Below, one piece after another: positions 54,128 to 62,234 of a DNA stretch of 64,000 nucleotides (the first letter of the stretch is position 1; the number at the start of each line of letters is the position of its first letter). The notes under the pieces were generated by a model that was not told where the DNA came from, did no database searches, and saw only the letters and a program-made list of their open reading frames with translations. The DNA lies in assembly GCA_934667095.1 (NCBI GenBank), contig CAKULE010000001.1:62001-126000 (forward strand), given 5' to 3'. This DNA comes from an uncultured Oscillospiraceae bacterium (GTDB taxonomy: Bacteria > Bacillota > Clostridia > Oscillospirales > Oscillospiraceae). The translations under genes were made by a program, and so were the position numbers.

Positions 54128-54411
54128 GCATGAAAAAGCTGAAAAGCCAGCGGGGCGAGACCCTGATCGAGACCCTGATGGCTATCATCATCGCGGTGCT
54201 GGCCTTCGCCGCCCTGACCACCGCCGTGCTGACGGCAGGCAAGATCAACGCCAGGGTCAGGAGCTCTGACGTCTCCTTCCACTACTCCGGCAGCACCGGC
54301 ACCGACGGGCGCGTCACCCTGTCCGGCCTGCTGGGCACAGAGACCGGGGACGTCAGTGTCTATGAAAACAACGGGTACTATTACTATACTGCGGGGGGGA
54401 CCACGCCATGA
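54124..54411 (+). CDS. PilV-like minor pilin
   Basis: A 95-residue prepilin: SQRG|ETLIETLMAIIIAVLAFAALTTAVLTA, with Glu5 in mature numbering. The globular domain is very short (about 60 residues, ending YENNGYYYYTAGG). I place the start at ATG 54124 overlapping the previous stop; ATG 54130 is also in frame (MKKLKSQ). PilV/GspI-type proteins form the tip complex with PilX- and PilW-like partners. Confidence 0.82.
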   Translation: MSMKKLKSQRGETLIETLMAIIIAVLAFAALTTAVLTAGKINARVRSSDVSFHYSGSTGTDGRVTLSGLLGTETGDVSVYENNGYYYYTAGGTTP

Positions 54412-54902
54412 AGAAGCTCCGCAGCCGAAAAGGCATGACCCTGACGGAGCTGCTGTGCGCGGTGGTCATCGTGCTGCTCATCAGCGGCCTGCTGGCAGTG
54501 GGAGTGCGCTTTTCCGTGCGCGCCTACCAGCGGTCCATGGCCGCCTCGCAGGCGCAGGTGCTCTCCTCCACGCTCACAGCCGCCATCAGCGACAAGCTGC
54601 GCTACTGCGGCAGCGTCAGCCCCGATGGAGACCAGATCTTCATCCGGGACATGGGCAGCGTGGAGGGCGACGAGAAGGGCGAAGTCTTCCGCATCAGCGC
54701 CGAGGGAGAACTGCTGCTGGGGGAGAACAAGCTGCTCGGCTCCCGGGCCTATCCGCAGGGACTTCAGGTGGAGGATTTCCACATGGAATATGCCAGCACA
54801 GGGGGTATCTTCAAGGTGTCCTTCCGCATCGTGGACAGCGGCGGTACGGAGCTGGCCACAGCGGACTTTGAAGTAAAACGCGTCAATTCCGGCACGGTAT
54901 AA
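54408..54902 (+). CDS. PilW-like minor pilin
   Basis: A 164-residue prepilin: SRKG|MTLTELLCAVVIVLLISGLLAVG, Glu5 present, then an amphipathic helix (SVRAYQRSMAASQAQVLSSTLTAA) and a beta-rich domain (GEVFRISAEGELLLGENKLLG). PilW and GspJ proteins have this layout. It overlaps the preceding gene by 4 bp. With the PilX- and PilV-like proteins it forms a plausible tip initiation complex that would carry the giant adhesin. Confidence 0.85.
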   Translation: MKKLRSRKGMTLTELLCAVVIVLLISGLLAVGVRFSVRAYQRSMAASQAQVLSSTLTAAISDKLRYCGSVSPDGDQIFIRDMGSVEGDEKGEVFRISAEGELLLGENKLLGSRAYPQGLQVEDFHMEYASTGGIFKVSFRIVDSGGTELATADFEVKRVNSGTV

Positions 54903-54931
54903 GGGGCCTGCCGGGAGAGAGGGTATGTAAC

Positions 54932-57391
54932 ATGAATCAGAAAAAGATCCTGATCGCTGACGATTCGGAGCTGAACCGCGCGATCCTGATAGACGTATTG
55001 GAGCACGCCTTTGAAGTGCTGGAGGTGTCTGACGGCAGGGAGGCCATAGCGGCCCTGCAGGCCCACCGGGACGAGATCGGCGTGCTGCTGCTGGACGTGG
55101 TGATGCCCGAGGCCGACGGCTTCGAGGTGCTGGACTATATGAACCAGCACCATCTGATGGAGAACATCCCGGTCATCATGATCTCGGCGGAGACCAGCGG
55201 CTCATACATCGAGCGGGCCTTCAAGCTGGGCGCGTCAGACTATGTCAGCCGCCCCTTTGTGCCCAGCGTGATCCTGCGGCGCATCATGAACACCATTCTG
55301 CTGCACAACCAGAAGCAGCAGCTGATGGGCCTTGTGACCGACCGGTACTACCGGGAGGAGAAGAACACGGAGCTGATGGCGGCCATTCTGGGCCGGGTGG
55401 TGACCCTGCGCAACGGCGAGGGGGGCACCCACATGCAGGACGTGAGCCTGGTGACGGAACTGCTGCTCCGGCGGCTGACGGAAAAGACCGACCGCTACGG
55501 CCTGGACCGCAGCGATATCGACGCCATCCGGACGGCCTCCTGCCTGCACGACGTGGGCAAGCTGCTGGTCCCGGTGGAGATCCTCACCAAGCCGGGCAGG
55601 CTGACGCCGGAGGAGTTCGAGATCGTGAAGCGCCATCCCCTCATTGGGGCGCGGATCATCACGGACCTGCCGGTATACCGCAACGAGCGGATGGTGCAGT
55701 ATGCAATGGAGGTCTGCCGCTGGCACCACGAGCGCTGGAACGGCGAGGGCTATCCTGACGGCCTGAAGGGGGACGACATCCCCATCGCGGCACAGGTGGT
55801 GTCCATTGCGGATGCCTACGACGCGCTCATCAGCAAGCGTGCCTATAAGGAGGCATTCTCCCACGAGAAGGCCATGGCCATGATCAACGGCGGCGAGTGC
55901 GGCAGCTTCAACCCGCTGTTGCTGGACTGCCTGAACGAGCTGTCCGACGAGCTGGCCCTGGAGCTGCCCGCCCGCATGGAGCAGGACCAGAGCCATCAGG
56001 TGGCCCGCCGCATGGTGGAGGAGCTCTACCACGGGAAGGAGATCCCCGCGGCCCGTGTGGCCCTCCAGCTGGAGGAGGAGCGAGCCAAGCGGCAGTTCTT
56101 TGCCGATATCACCGGCGAGCTGTGGTTCGAGTACACCACCCATCCGGACTCCCTGACCCTTTCTCCCGGGGCGGTGCGGGCCACCGGCCTGCCCGCCGTG
56201 GTGATCGAACCCCGGGAGAGCGCGGAGCTGCGCACGGTCATCAGCGAGGAGGCCTTCAACGCCTTCTGCGATACGGTCCGTGCCGGAACGCTGGAGCGGA
56301 ATTATGTGGAGACCCAGATCGAGCTGAAGCTGAACGGGGCGCCCCGCTGGTGCCAGCTGGCAGTGCTCATTACGTGGTCCGAGGCGGAACATGGGCATTG
56401 CAGCTCCCTGCTGGGCAGGATCCTGAACATTGATGAACGATACCGCGGGCTGGACAGCCTGACGCAGGACGGAAACGGGGCGGAGGCACAGCTCCTCACC
56501 CCGATGATGGAGAGCGAGGACGGCGTGCTGCGCCTGACCCGGGCGCAGGTGAACGGCGTGCTGCGCGGCTACAGCCGGCTGTTTCAGGTGGTGCGGCTGG
56601 TGGACCCGGATATCTGCATGCAGCTGGTCACGGGGATGGACGGGCAGGCGATAGAGAAGCGGGACCACTGCTATGCTGTATGGGAGCAGATGCGGCGATG
56701 CGACAACTGCATCTCGCAGGCAGTGCTCCGCACCCGCAAGTCCCAGACCAAGCTGGAGACTGTGGGGACCAAGGTGTTTTATGTCATCTCCTCTTACGTG
56801 GAGGTGGACGGCCGGCCCTATGCGCTGGAGCTGGTGAACCCCATTGAAAGCGACGATATGGTCGGCGATGGCGGGCAGGAGAACATCCTGAACCAGCTGC
56901 TGGTGCGCAACCGGCAGGTGTACGTGGACTCCCTGACCAAGATTCACAACCGGCGGTATTTTGACGAGCAGCTCAGCCAGCAGGAGGGTGAGTTCGCCGT
57001 GGCCATGATCGACGTTGACTACTTCAAGGAGATCAACGACAACTATGGTCATCAGGCGGGCGACGCGGCGCTGTACCGCATCGCGCAGGCCATCAAATCC
57101 GAGATACGCGGCAATGACGAGCTGGTGCGCTATGGCGGCGATGAGTTCTTTGTTCTGTTCCACGATATGCCCAGCGAGATGCTGGAGAAGAAGCTGCAGG
57201 CCATCCGGGCGGCGGTGGACCGCATCGAGATGCCGGAGTACCCCGGCCTGAAGATCAGCGCCAGCATCGGCGGGGCCAAGGCCAGCGGCAAAGTGACAGA
57301 CACCATCCGCAAAGCGGATGCCACCCTGATGCAGAAGGCAAAGCGAAAGAAGGACAGCGTGGTGCTGTATGGAGGGGAGGAGAAGAGATGA
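54932..57391 (+). CDS. REC-HD-GYP-PAS-like-GGDEF c-di-GMP signalling protein
   Basis: An 819-residue regulator with both c-di-GMP activities. REC (1-120): ILIADDSELN and phospho-Asp in LLLDVVMPEADG. HD-GYP (about 165-345): CLHDVGKLLVP, VKRHPLIGARI and HHERWNGEGYPDGLKGDD, intact. A PAS-like region (about 390-495) shared with the paralogue at 37285 and a second sensor region with RRCDNCISQ (about 590) follow. GGDEF (about 660-815): VDYFKEINDNYGHQAGD and RYGGDEFF, with an inhibitory RGND placed five residues before it. It would tune c-di-GMP in response to phosphorylation. The Hpt gene overlaps its end. Confidence 0.92.
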   Translation: MNQKKILIADDSELNRAILIDVLEHAFEVLEVSDGREAIAALQAHRDEIGVLLLDVVMPEADGFEVLDYMNQHHLMENIPVIMISAETSGSYIERAFKLGASDYVSRPFVPSVILRRIMNTILLHNQKQQLMGLVTDRYYREEKNTELMAAILGRVVTLRNGEGGTHMQDVSLVTELLLRRLTEKTDRYGLDRSDIDAIRTASCLHDVGKLLVPVEILTKPGRLTPEEFEIVKRHPLIGARIITDLPVYRNERMVQYAMEVCRWHHERWNGEGYPDGLKGDDIPIAAQVVSIADAYDALISKRAYKEAFSHEKAMAMINGGECGSFNPLLLDCLNELSDELALELPARMEQDQSHQVARRMVEELYHGKEIPAARVALQLEEERAKRQFFADITGELWFEYTTHPDSLTLSPGAVRATGLPAVVIEPRESAELRTVISEEAFNAFCDTVRAGTLERNYVETQIELKLNGAPRWCQLAVLITWSEAEHGHCSSLLGRILNIDERYRGLDSLTQDGNGAEAQLLTPMMESEDGVLRLTRAQVNGVLRGYSRLFQVVRLVDPDICMQLVTGMDGQAIEKRDHCYAVWEQMRRCDNCISQAVLRTRKSQTKLETVGTKVFYVISSYVEVDGRPYALELVNPIESDDMVGDGGQENILNQLLVRNRQVYVDSLTKIHNRRYFDEQLSQQEGEFAVAMIDVDYFKEINDNYGHQAGDAALYRIAQAIKSEIRGNDELVRYGGDEFFVLFHDMPSEMLEKKLQAIRAAVDRIEMPEYPGLKISASIGGAKASGKVTDTIRKADATLMQKAKRKKDSVVLYGGEEKR

Positions 57392-57738
57392 AGCTGGAGG
57401 AGTTTTTCCGCTGCACCGGCGGCAGCTATGAGGACGCGAAGGCCCGCTTTCAGAGCGACGAGCGCATCATTCGTTTCCTGCGGATGCTGCCCGGGGACGA
57501 CAGCATGGACAATCTGACTGCTGCCGTGGAGGCCAACGATCCACAGACCGCCTTCCGCGCCGCGCACACCCTGAAGGGCGTGGCCCTGAATCTGGGACTG
57601 ACGGCACTGGCGGAGCAGAGCTCTGCCATGACTGAGGCCCTGCGGGACAAGGACGTCATGCCTGAGCCCGCCATGTACGAGAGCGTGCTCCGGGAGTACC
57701 GGCGTGCCCGCGAAGCGCTGGACGAGCTGGAGCTCTGA
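57388..57738 (+). CDS. Hpt-domain phosphotransfer protein
   Basis: A 116-residue helical protein with the histidine phosphotransfer motif AAHTLKGVALNLGL (His about residue 53), as in the four-helix Hpt bundle. It overlaps the preceding regulator by 4 bp (ATGA), so it probably passes phosphate to that receiver domain, and perhaps to the paralogue at 37285. The partner kinase is not in the pilus locus. Confidence 0.9.
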   Translation: MKLEEFFRCTGGSYEDAKARFQSDERIIRFLRMLPGDDSMDNLTAAVEANDPQTAFRAAHTLKGVALNLGLTALAEQSSAMTEALRDKDVMPEPAMYESVLREYRRAREALDELEL

Positions 57739-57837
57739 GAATTGCAAAAAGGCCCCGGAGCATTACAAGGGTGCTCATAAGACAGTAATTCTAAAAATTA
57801 CGATTATGGCATCTGTCAGACGGGGTTGGTAAATAAG

Positions 57838-57880
57838 ATAACGGGTATTCGGTGCAAGCCGAGTACCCGTTATTGTTTTG
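57838..57880. terminator. Terminator of the pilus operon
   Basis: ATAACGGGTATTCGG-TGCAAG-CCGAGTACCCGTTAT followed by TGTTTT. The stem contains one G-T type mismatch. It may also end the minus-strand remnant. Confidence 0.82.
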
Positions 57881-57883
57881 CCT

Positions 57884-58147
57884 ATGCATGGAAGCAATAG
57901 TTTTATTCACATTGCCATCCCCGATAGAGACATACCGCTGCTGGTCCATTTTGCTGAAGTCGCCAAGCTCAACGGTATAGCTTTCCTCATCTGCGGTAAT
58001 ATGCATATACCAGACAGGTCCAGCAGGGCGTCCACCACCACGTCCTTGTCCACGCAATAAAGGCGGCCACATGGCCCAACAGCAGCCCGATAAAGAGCAC
58101 GTTGGCCAGTACGTACAGATCAGTTTTTGTGACGTCTTTCTGTTCAC
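57884..58147 (-). pseudogene. Decayed small membrane-protein gene
   Basis: A natural-looking start (GTG 58147 with AAAGGACCGCT, reading NRKTSQK) shifts near the A-run at about 58122 to TDLYVLANVLFIGLLLGHVAAF (a membrane segment) and then returns to the first frame as HITADEESYTVELGDFSKMD and YVSIGDGN. At least two frameshifts are needed to join these. The second part faintly resembles DUF4340. The rest of the 660-bp gap 57739-58399 has a terminator at each end and a repeat block, and no other gene that I can support. Confidence 0.45.
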
Positions 58148-58249
58148 AGCGGTCCTTTCTCGGCCCCGGCGGAGCCGATTTATCCTTCAAAGATAAACGC
58201 AGGGAGATCCGAGGAGCCCCTGCGCTATATACGATTGACAGTATAGCAA

Positions 58250-58304
58250 GGATTTTGCAAAATCCAGCGAAAACTTTACAAAATGGTAGTTTTCTTGCAA
58301 AAAT
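58250..58304. repeat. Three phased A/T-rich repeats, one within a 16-bp palindrome
   Basis: TTTGCAAAAT (58254-58263), TTTACAAAAT (58275-58284) and TTGCAAAAAT (58295-58304) recur about every two helical turns; the last two are followed by GGTA. The first is centred in the perfect palindrome GGATTTTGCAAAATCC (58250-58265). It looks like a multimeric protein-binding site. Confidence 0.55.
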
Positions 58305-58345
58305 GGTACGAATAGTGTCGAAAAATTCTAAGGATTGGGATAAAA

Positions 58346-58380
58346 GAAGCGCGGGCCCCCAAAGGGACCCGCGCTTGACT
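58346..58380 (-). terminator. Terminator of the P-loop ATPase gene
   Basis: AAGCGCGGGTCCC-TTTG-GGGGCCCGCGCTT then CTTTTAT on the minus strand. Confidence 0.82.
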
Positions 58381-58399
58381 CATTCAGGGGAAGAACGGC

Positions 58400-58810
58400 T
58401 CAGAAATACTTGCGCACGCCCTCGCTGGCCTTGGACTCGTCCTCGCTGATAGAGACGGTAAACTTGATGCCGACCTTCTGGGAGAAGGCGTCCAGCCAGG
58501 TGAGGAAGGGCTCCACATCCTCGTTGCCCACGGTGGGGACCAGCTTGTTCAGGCTCTCGATGAAAATGTGGGTGATGTCGTAGTTGCCGGCGTACAGGCC
58601 GTACAGGAAGCCCTTCAGGGTGTCATAATTGGGGATGATGTAATCAGAGGTGTCCACCAGGCGGATCTTATAGTTAATATCAAAGGTCAGCTTGGAGTCG
58701 TGAGCGATGGCGACGACGTTGCCGTGCTCCGTGCCGACGGCGGTATTGATCAGATCGATCATTTTCTTGGTCTTGCCGGAGCCCTTCTGCCCCATAATTA
58801 CCTTGACCAT
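58400..58810 (-). CDS. Small P-loop ATPase-like protein
   Basis: A 136-residue soluble protein with Walker A GQKGSGKTKKMID near the N-terminus and a possible Walker B strand ITHIFIESLNKL. Proteins of this type are common in Clostridia, and I recall some being labelled 'twitching motility protein PilT', but this one lacks the PilT domains. I therefore treat it as a P-loop protein of unknown role. ATG 58810 follows AAGGAGTGGTTAAC. It is a single-gene unit. Confidence 0.75.
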   Translation of the reverse strand: MVKVIMGQKGSGKTKKMIDLINTAVGTEHGNVVAIAHDSKLTFDINYKIRLVDTSDYIIPNYDTLKGFLYGLYAGNYDITHIFIESLNKLVPTVGNEDVEPFLTWLDAFSQKVGIKFTVSISEDESKASEGVRKYF

Positions 58811-58907
58811 GTTAACCACTCCTTCTTCATTTCGGGGGAGTCCCCGTTTGAGTCTATGTTAGCATTTTTGCGGCGGGATTTCAATAGAACAATGCGAAGT
58901 TTCTAAA

Positions 58908-59705
58908 TTATTCACGATTCAGTGCCCAGTGGGCGGCGATCTGTCCCTGCCCGACGGCCTTGGCCAGCTGGAGGGGCTGGCCGGTGCAGTCCCCGGCGGC
59001 GTAAATTCCGGGCAGGTTGGTGGCCATGTGGGCGTCCACCTTGATATAGCCGCCCTCCAGCTCCAGCCCCGGGACCATCTGGGTGGGGGCGATGGAGGCG
59101 CGCAGGAGAAAGACCCCCTCGCAGGGGACCCTGACGCCGGCGGCGGTGCGTACGCCGTCCACCTTGTGCTCGCCCAGGATCTGCAGGCCGGCCAGCTTGA
59201 CCTCTGTGGTCCTGCAGCCGATGGAGGCCAGCCATGCAGACTCCTCCTGCCAGTCGGGGGCGTCCCCGGCCACCACGATGTCCTTGCCGCGGTAGAGCAT
59301 CCCGTCGCAGGTGGCGCAGTAGCTGACGCCCCGGCCCAGCAGACGCTCCTCCCCCACCAGCGGGGTGGCCCGGGTCACGCCGGTACACAGAATGGCGGCG
59401 GAGGCCTCCGCCACATCGCTGCCGATGCTGGCCATGACGGTGTCTCCCATGGGCATCAGGTTGAGCACCCGGCCCACCCGCAGCTCGGCGCCCAGCTCCC
59501 TGGCCTGGGCCAGCAGGCGTGTCTCCAGCTCTTGGCCGGAGATGTGGGGCAGGCCGGGGTAGTTGTCCATGACGGCGGCCCTGCACAGGGGGCTGGCCGT
59601 GGGCTCGTTGGAGATCACCAGCACGGACTTGTTCCGGGCCCGGGCGTGGATGGCGGCGGTGAGGCCTGCAGGGCCGCCGCCGACGATGAGCAGATCGTAT
59701 TTCAT
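58908..59705 (-). CDS. Thioredoxin-reductase-like flavoprotein lacking NADPH motifs
   Basis: A 265-residue flavoprotein: FAD-binding LLIVGGGPAGLTAAIHA at the N-terminus, the redox pair in SYCATCDGM (about residue 137) and the C-terminal FAD motif GIYAAGDCTGQPLQLAKAVGQGQ. Classical TrxB is about 310 residues and binds NADPH through GGGxSA and HRRDxFR. Here the first reads VVAGDAPDWQEES and the second region is shortened away. This resembles the ferredoxin-dependent or otherwise non-NADPH clostridial thioredoxin reductases. The ATG overlaps the fliB-like stop by 4 bp. Confidence 0.85.
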   Translation of the reverse strand: MKYDLLIVGGGPAGLTAAIHARARNKSVLVISNEPTASPLCRAAVMDNYPGLPHISGQELETRLLAQARELGAELRVGRVLNLMPMGDTVMASIGSDVAEASAAILCTGVTRATPLVGEERLLGRGVSYCATCDGMLYRGKDIVVAGDAPDWQEESAWLASIGCRTTEVKLAGLQILGEHKVDGVRTAAGVRVPCEGVFLLRASIAPTQMVPGLELEGGYIKVDAHMATNLPGIYAAGDCTGQPLQLAKAVGQGQIAAHWALNRE

Positions 59706-60820
59706 AAACATTCCTCCATTCCATCGGTGAGAGCGGACAGGATGGGCCACGTCTGGTCGTCAAACATGGCCTCGATGAGGTCGGTGAGGTTTTCGTCCAG
59801 ATGCTCGATCTCCCGGCTGAAGGCAGAGAGCACGGCGGCGGCCTCAGCGGGGAAGAGAACGCCCGTTTCCCGCCAGCGCAGGAGCCAAAGATGGTATACC
59901 AGCAGGCAGGCGGCCCCGGTCAGGGCGGCGCGGCCGTACAGCCCGTCGTCATTGACGGCTTTGTGCCAGTGGCGGAAGACGAAATAGCAGGCGAAGCGCT
60001 CCAGCCAGCCCTCCCACCGGGGACAGGCGGCCTCGAAGGCGGCACAGGCGGCAGAGTAGTCCTTTTTCATGGCCAGCAGGGCCTCGCTGCCGGCGGTGAG
60101 CTCTGCGGTCCAGCTGGGGCGGAGAGGCTCCAGCCCGGCGCAGCAGGCCATGAACCGGGCGGTGAAAAGCCGGCGGTTCCCGCCGGGGACGAACTCCGGC
60201 GGCTCCGGTGCGCAGTCGGCCATGGAGGGGTAGTCCTCAAAGTCGATGAAGTCCTGCAGGTCCCCGGCGTAGGCGGCGGCCTGCGCCAGCCGAGCCCACA
60301 GGGGCCATGTCCGGTCCGTGAGCAGGGCCAGTGCGGCGGCCCTGCTGCAGTCCAACTGAGCCAGCAGTTCGCCGTCCACTCCGTCCAGCGGAGCGTCTTC
60401 CCTGCCGTCGTCGGTCTCCGCGAGGGTGAAGGCGTCGCACTCCAGCAGCAGCCGGGCCGCCTCGGGACAGGAGACGGCCAGCGACGTCTCCGCCAGCGGG
60501 CCGTACTCCTCCGTGAAGCGGGGGTAGGCGGCGCAGTGGGCGCAGAGGTGAGCCTCCCCCCAGTCTCGCTGGATGGGGCACAGGCCGTCCTCCGTCAGCA
60601 GGGTGCAGAAGCCGTCCGGCCGCAGGCGGAAGCAGACGTCTCCGTCGTCATCGGTGGTGAGGGCGGCGGCGAGAGCGGAGCGCAGAGGCTCCGGGGCGGT
60701 CCGGTAGTCCGCCAGCGCGGCCTCGTCGGGCACGATGGACCAATCCCGGCAGCAGGTGTCCGGACAGGCGCCGCCGATGCAGCGGAACAGCTGATTGTAG
60801 GTGGGCGCGCGTTTGCGCAT
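59702..60820 (-). CDS. fliB: FliB family (flagellin) lysine N-methylase
   Basis: FliB methylates lysines on surface flagellin in Salmonella. The 372-residue protein has the family cysteine cluster: FRCIGGACPDTCCRDW at residues 12-27, FCTLLTEDGLCPIQRDW at about 71-87 and LCAHCAAYPR at about 92, with conserved C-terminal FVFRHWHKAV. No flagellar gene is seen in the window, and the type IV pilus operon lies 2 kb away, so another surface filament could be the substrate. It is transcribed with the thioredoxin-reductase-like gene. Confidence 0.87.
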   Translation of the reverse strand: MRKRAPTYNQLFRCIGGACPDTCCRDWSIVPDEAALADYRTAPEPLRSALAAALTTDDDGDVCFRLRPDGFCTLLTEDGLCPIQRDWGEAHLCAHCAAYPRFTEEYGPLAETSLAVSCPEAARLLLECDAFTLAETDDGREDAPLDGVDGELLAQLDCSRAAALALLTDRTWPLWARLAQAAAYAGDLQDFIDFEDYPSMADCAPEPPEFVPGGNRRLFTARFMACCAGLEPLRPSWTAELTAGSEALLAMKKDYSAACAAFEAACPRWEGWLERFACYFVFRHWHKAVNDDGLYGRAALTGAACLLVYHLWLLRWRETGVLFPAEAAAVLSAFSREIEHLDENLTDLIEAMFDDQTWPILSALTDGMEECL

Positions 60821-60980
60821 AGAGCATCCCTCAGTTTTACGTTAGAATGCTTTAATTATACGCGGGTTTCGGCCGTCTGGCAAGGCGGAAGCGGAAATTC
60901 CAGCTTTTTGTCCGCATAGGACAGGGCCGAATTCCGTAAGATGACAGTACAGACCACATTGAGAAAGGTGAGGAAGCGCG

Positions 60981-62123
60981 ATGAAACGGATCGCTTTTTT
61001 GCTTGCGGCGCTGCTGTGCGCCCTGCCGCTGACCCTGCCCGCCGGGGCGGAGGAGCTGCCGGGCCTGACTGCCCCGTCGGCCATCCTGATGGAAAAGACC
61101 ACGGGGACGGTGCTGTATGAGCACAACGCCGACATGAAGTACGAGCCGGCCTCCGTGACCAAGGTGATGACCCTGCTGCTGGTGCTGGAGGCTATCGATG
61201 GCGGCAGCCTCAGCTGGGACGACACGGTGACCGCCTCCGCCCACGCGGTGAGCATGGGGGGCAGCCAGATCTGGCTGAAGGAGCATGAGCAGATGACCGT
61301 CCACGACATGGTGAAGGCGGTGTCGGTGGTGTCCGCCAACGACTGCGCCGTGGCGCTGGCGGAGCATCTGGCGGGGACGGAGGAAGCCTTCGTCCAGCGG
61401 ATGAACCAGCGGGCGGCGGAGCTGGACATGAACAACACCCATTTTGTCAACTGTACGGGCCTGCCTGCCGAGGGGCATCTTACCACCGCCCGGGACATCG
61501 CCATCATGAGCCGGGAGCTCATCCTGAACCACCCGGCCATCCGGGAGTTCACCACCATCTGGATGGACACCCTGCGGGACGGGGCCTTTCAGCTGTCCAA
61601 TACAAACAAGCTGATCTATTATTATGAAGGGGCCACGGGGCTGAAGACCGGCTCCACCGATGCAGCCCTCTACTGTCTCTCCGCCACGGCGGAGCGGGAC
61701 GGCATGGAGCTCATCGCCGCGGTGATGCACGCCCCCACCTCCAAGGACCGGTTCGAGAGCGCCAAGGCCCTGCTGAATTACGGCTTTGCCAGCTACGCGC
61801 TGCTGTCCGTGTGGCCCGACGGGCCCATTCCGCCGGTGCGGGTGGAGCTGGGAGAGAGTGAGACCGTCCAGCCCGTACCCGCCCGGGCCTGCACCGTGCT
61901 GGTGGAGAAGGCCAAGGCCGGGGCGGTGAGTACCGAGCTGGTGCTGCCGGAATTACTGGAGGCCCCTGTGGTGGAGGGGGAGCACATCGGCGCCCTGGAG
62001 GTCTATGTGGACGGCCAGCAGGTGGACGCTGTGGAGCTGGTGGCTGCCGAGGGCGTGGGCCGGCTCACCGTGGGGAAGATCTTCAGGCGCTTTTTGGGGA
62101 CGCTGCTGCTGTGGGGCAATTGA
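60981..62123 (+). CDS. D-alanyl-D-alanine carboxypeptidase (PBP5/DacF type)
   Basis: A class C-type low-molecular-weight PBP that trims peptidoglycan stem peptides. A signal peptide (RIAFLLAALLCALPLTLPAGAEE) precedes the domain with SxxK in PASVTKVM (about residue 58), SxN in VVSANDC (about 115) and KTG in GLKTGSTDAA (about 220). A C-terminal beta domain and a hydrophobic end (RFLGTLLLWGN) would tether it to the membrane. Length 380 residues is normal. The terminator downstream separates it from the phage-like genes. Confidence 0.94.
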   Translation: MKRIAFLLAALLCALPLTLPAGAEELPGLTAPSAILMEKTTGTVLYEHNADMKYEPASVTKVMTLLLVLEAIDGGSLSWDDTVTASAHAVSMGGSQIWLKEHEQMTVHDMVKAVSVVSANDCAVALAEHLAGTEEAFVQRMNQRAAELDMNNTHFVNCTGLPAEGHLTTARDIAIMSRELILNHPAIREFTTIWMDTLRDGAFQLSNTNKLIYYYEGATGLKTGSTDAALYCLSATAERDGMELIAAVMHAPTSKDRFESAKALLNYGFASYALLSVWPDGPIPPVRVELGESETVQPVPARACTVLVEKAKAGAVSTELVLPELLEAPVVEGEHIGALEVYVDGQQVDAVELVAAEGVGRLTVGKIFRRFLGTLLLWGN

Positions 62124-62127
62124 GAAT

Positions 62128-62170
62128 AAAAAATCTGCCGTGAGCCGACGCTCATGGCAGATTTTTTATG
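62128..62170 (+). terminator. Terminator after the carboxypeptidase gene
   Basis: AAAAAATCTGCCGTGAGC-CGAC-GCTCATGGCAGATTTTTT; the symmetry makes it bidirectional. Confidence 0.9.
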
Positions 62171-62234
62171 CCTTGCACGAAAACATGCAACAAATCCCGG
62201 CCCGGCGGGCTCCGTATGAAGGGGGAATGTGAGA

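Noticed and set aside
54932..57391. Classification as a degenerate (enzymatically dead) GGDEF/HD-GYP receptor
   Set aside because: GGDEF, RxxD, HD and HHExxxGxGYP motifs are all present in the translation, so activity is more likely than loss.
58400..58810. Reading the small P-loop protein as the PilT retraction ATPase of the pilus
   Set aside because: It has only a Walker A motif in 136 residues; PilT is about 350 residues with AIRNLIRE and His-box motifs, which are absent.
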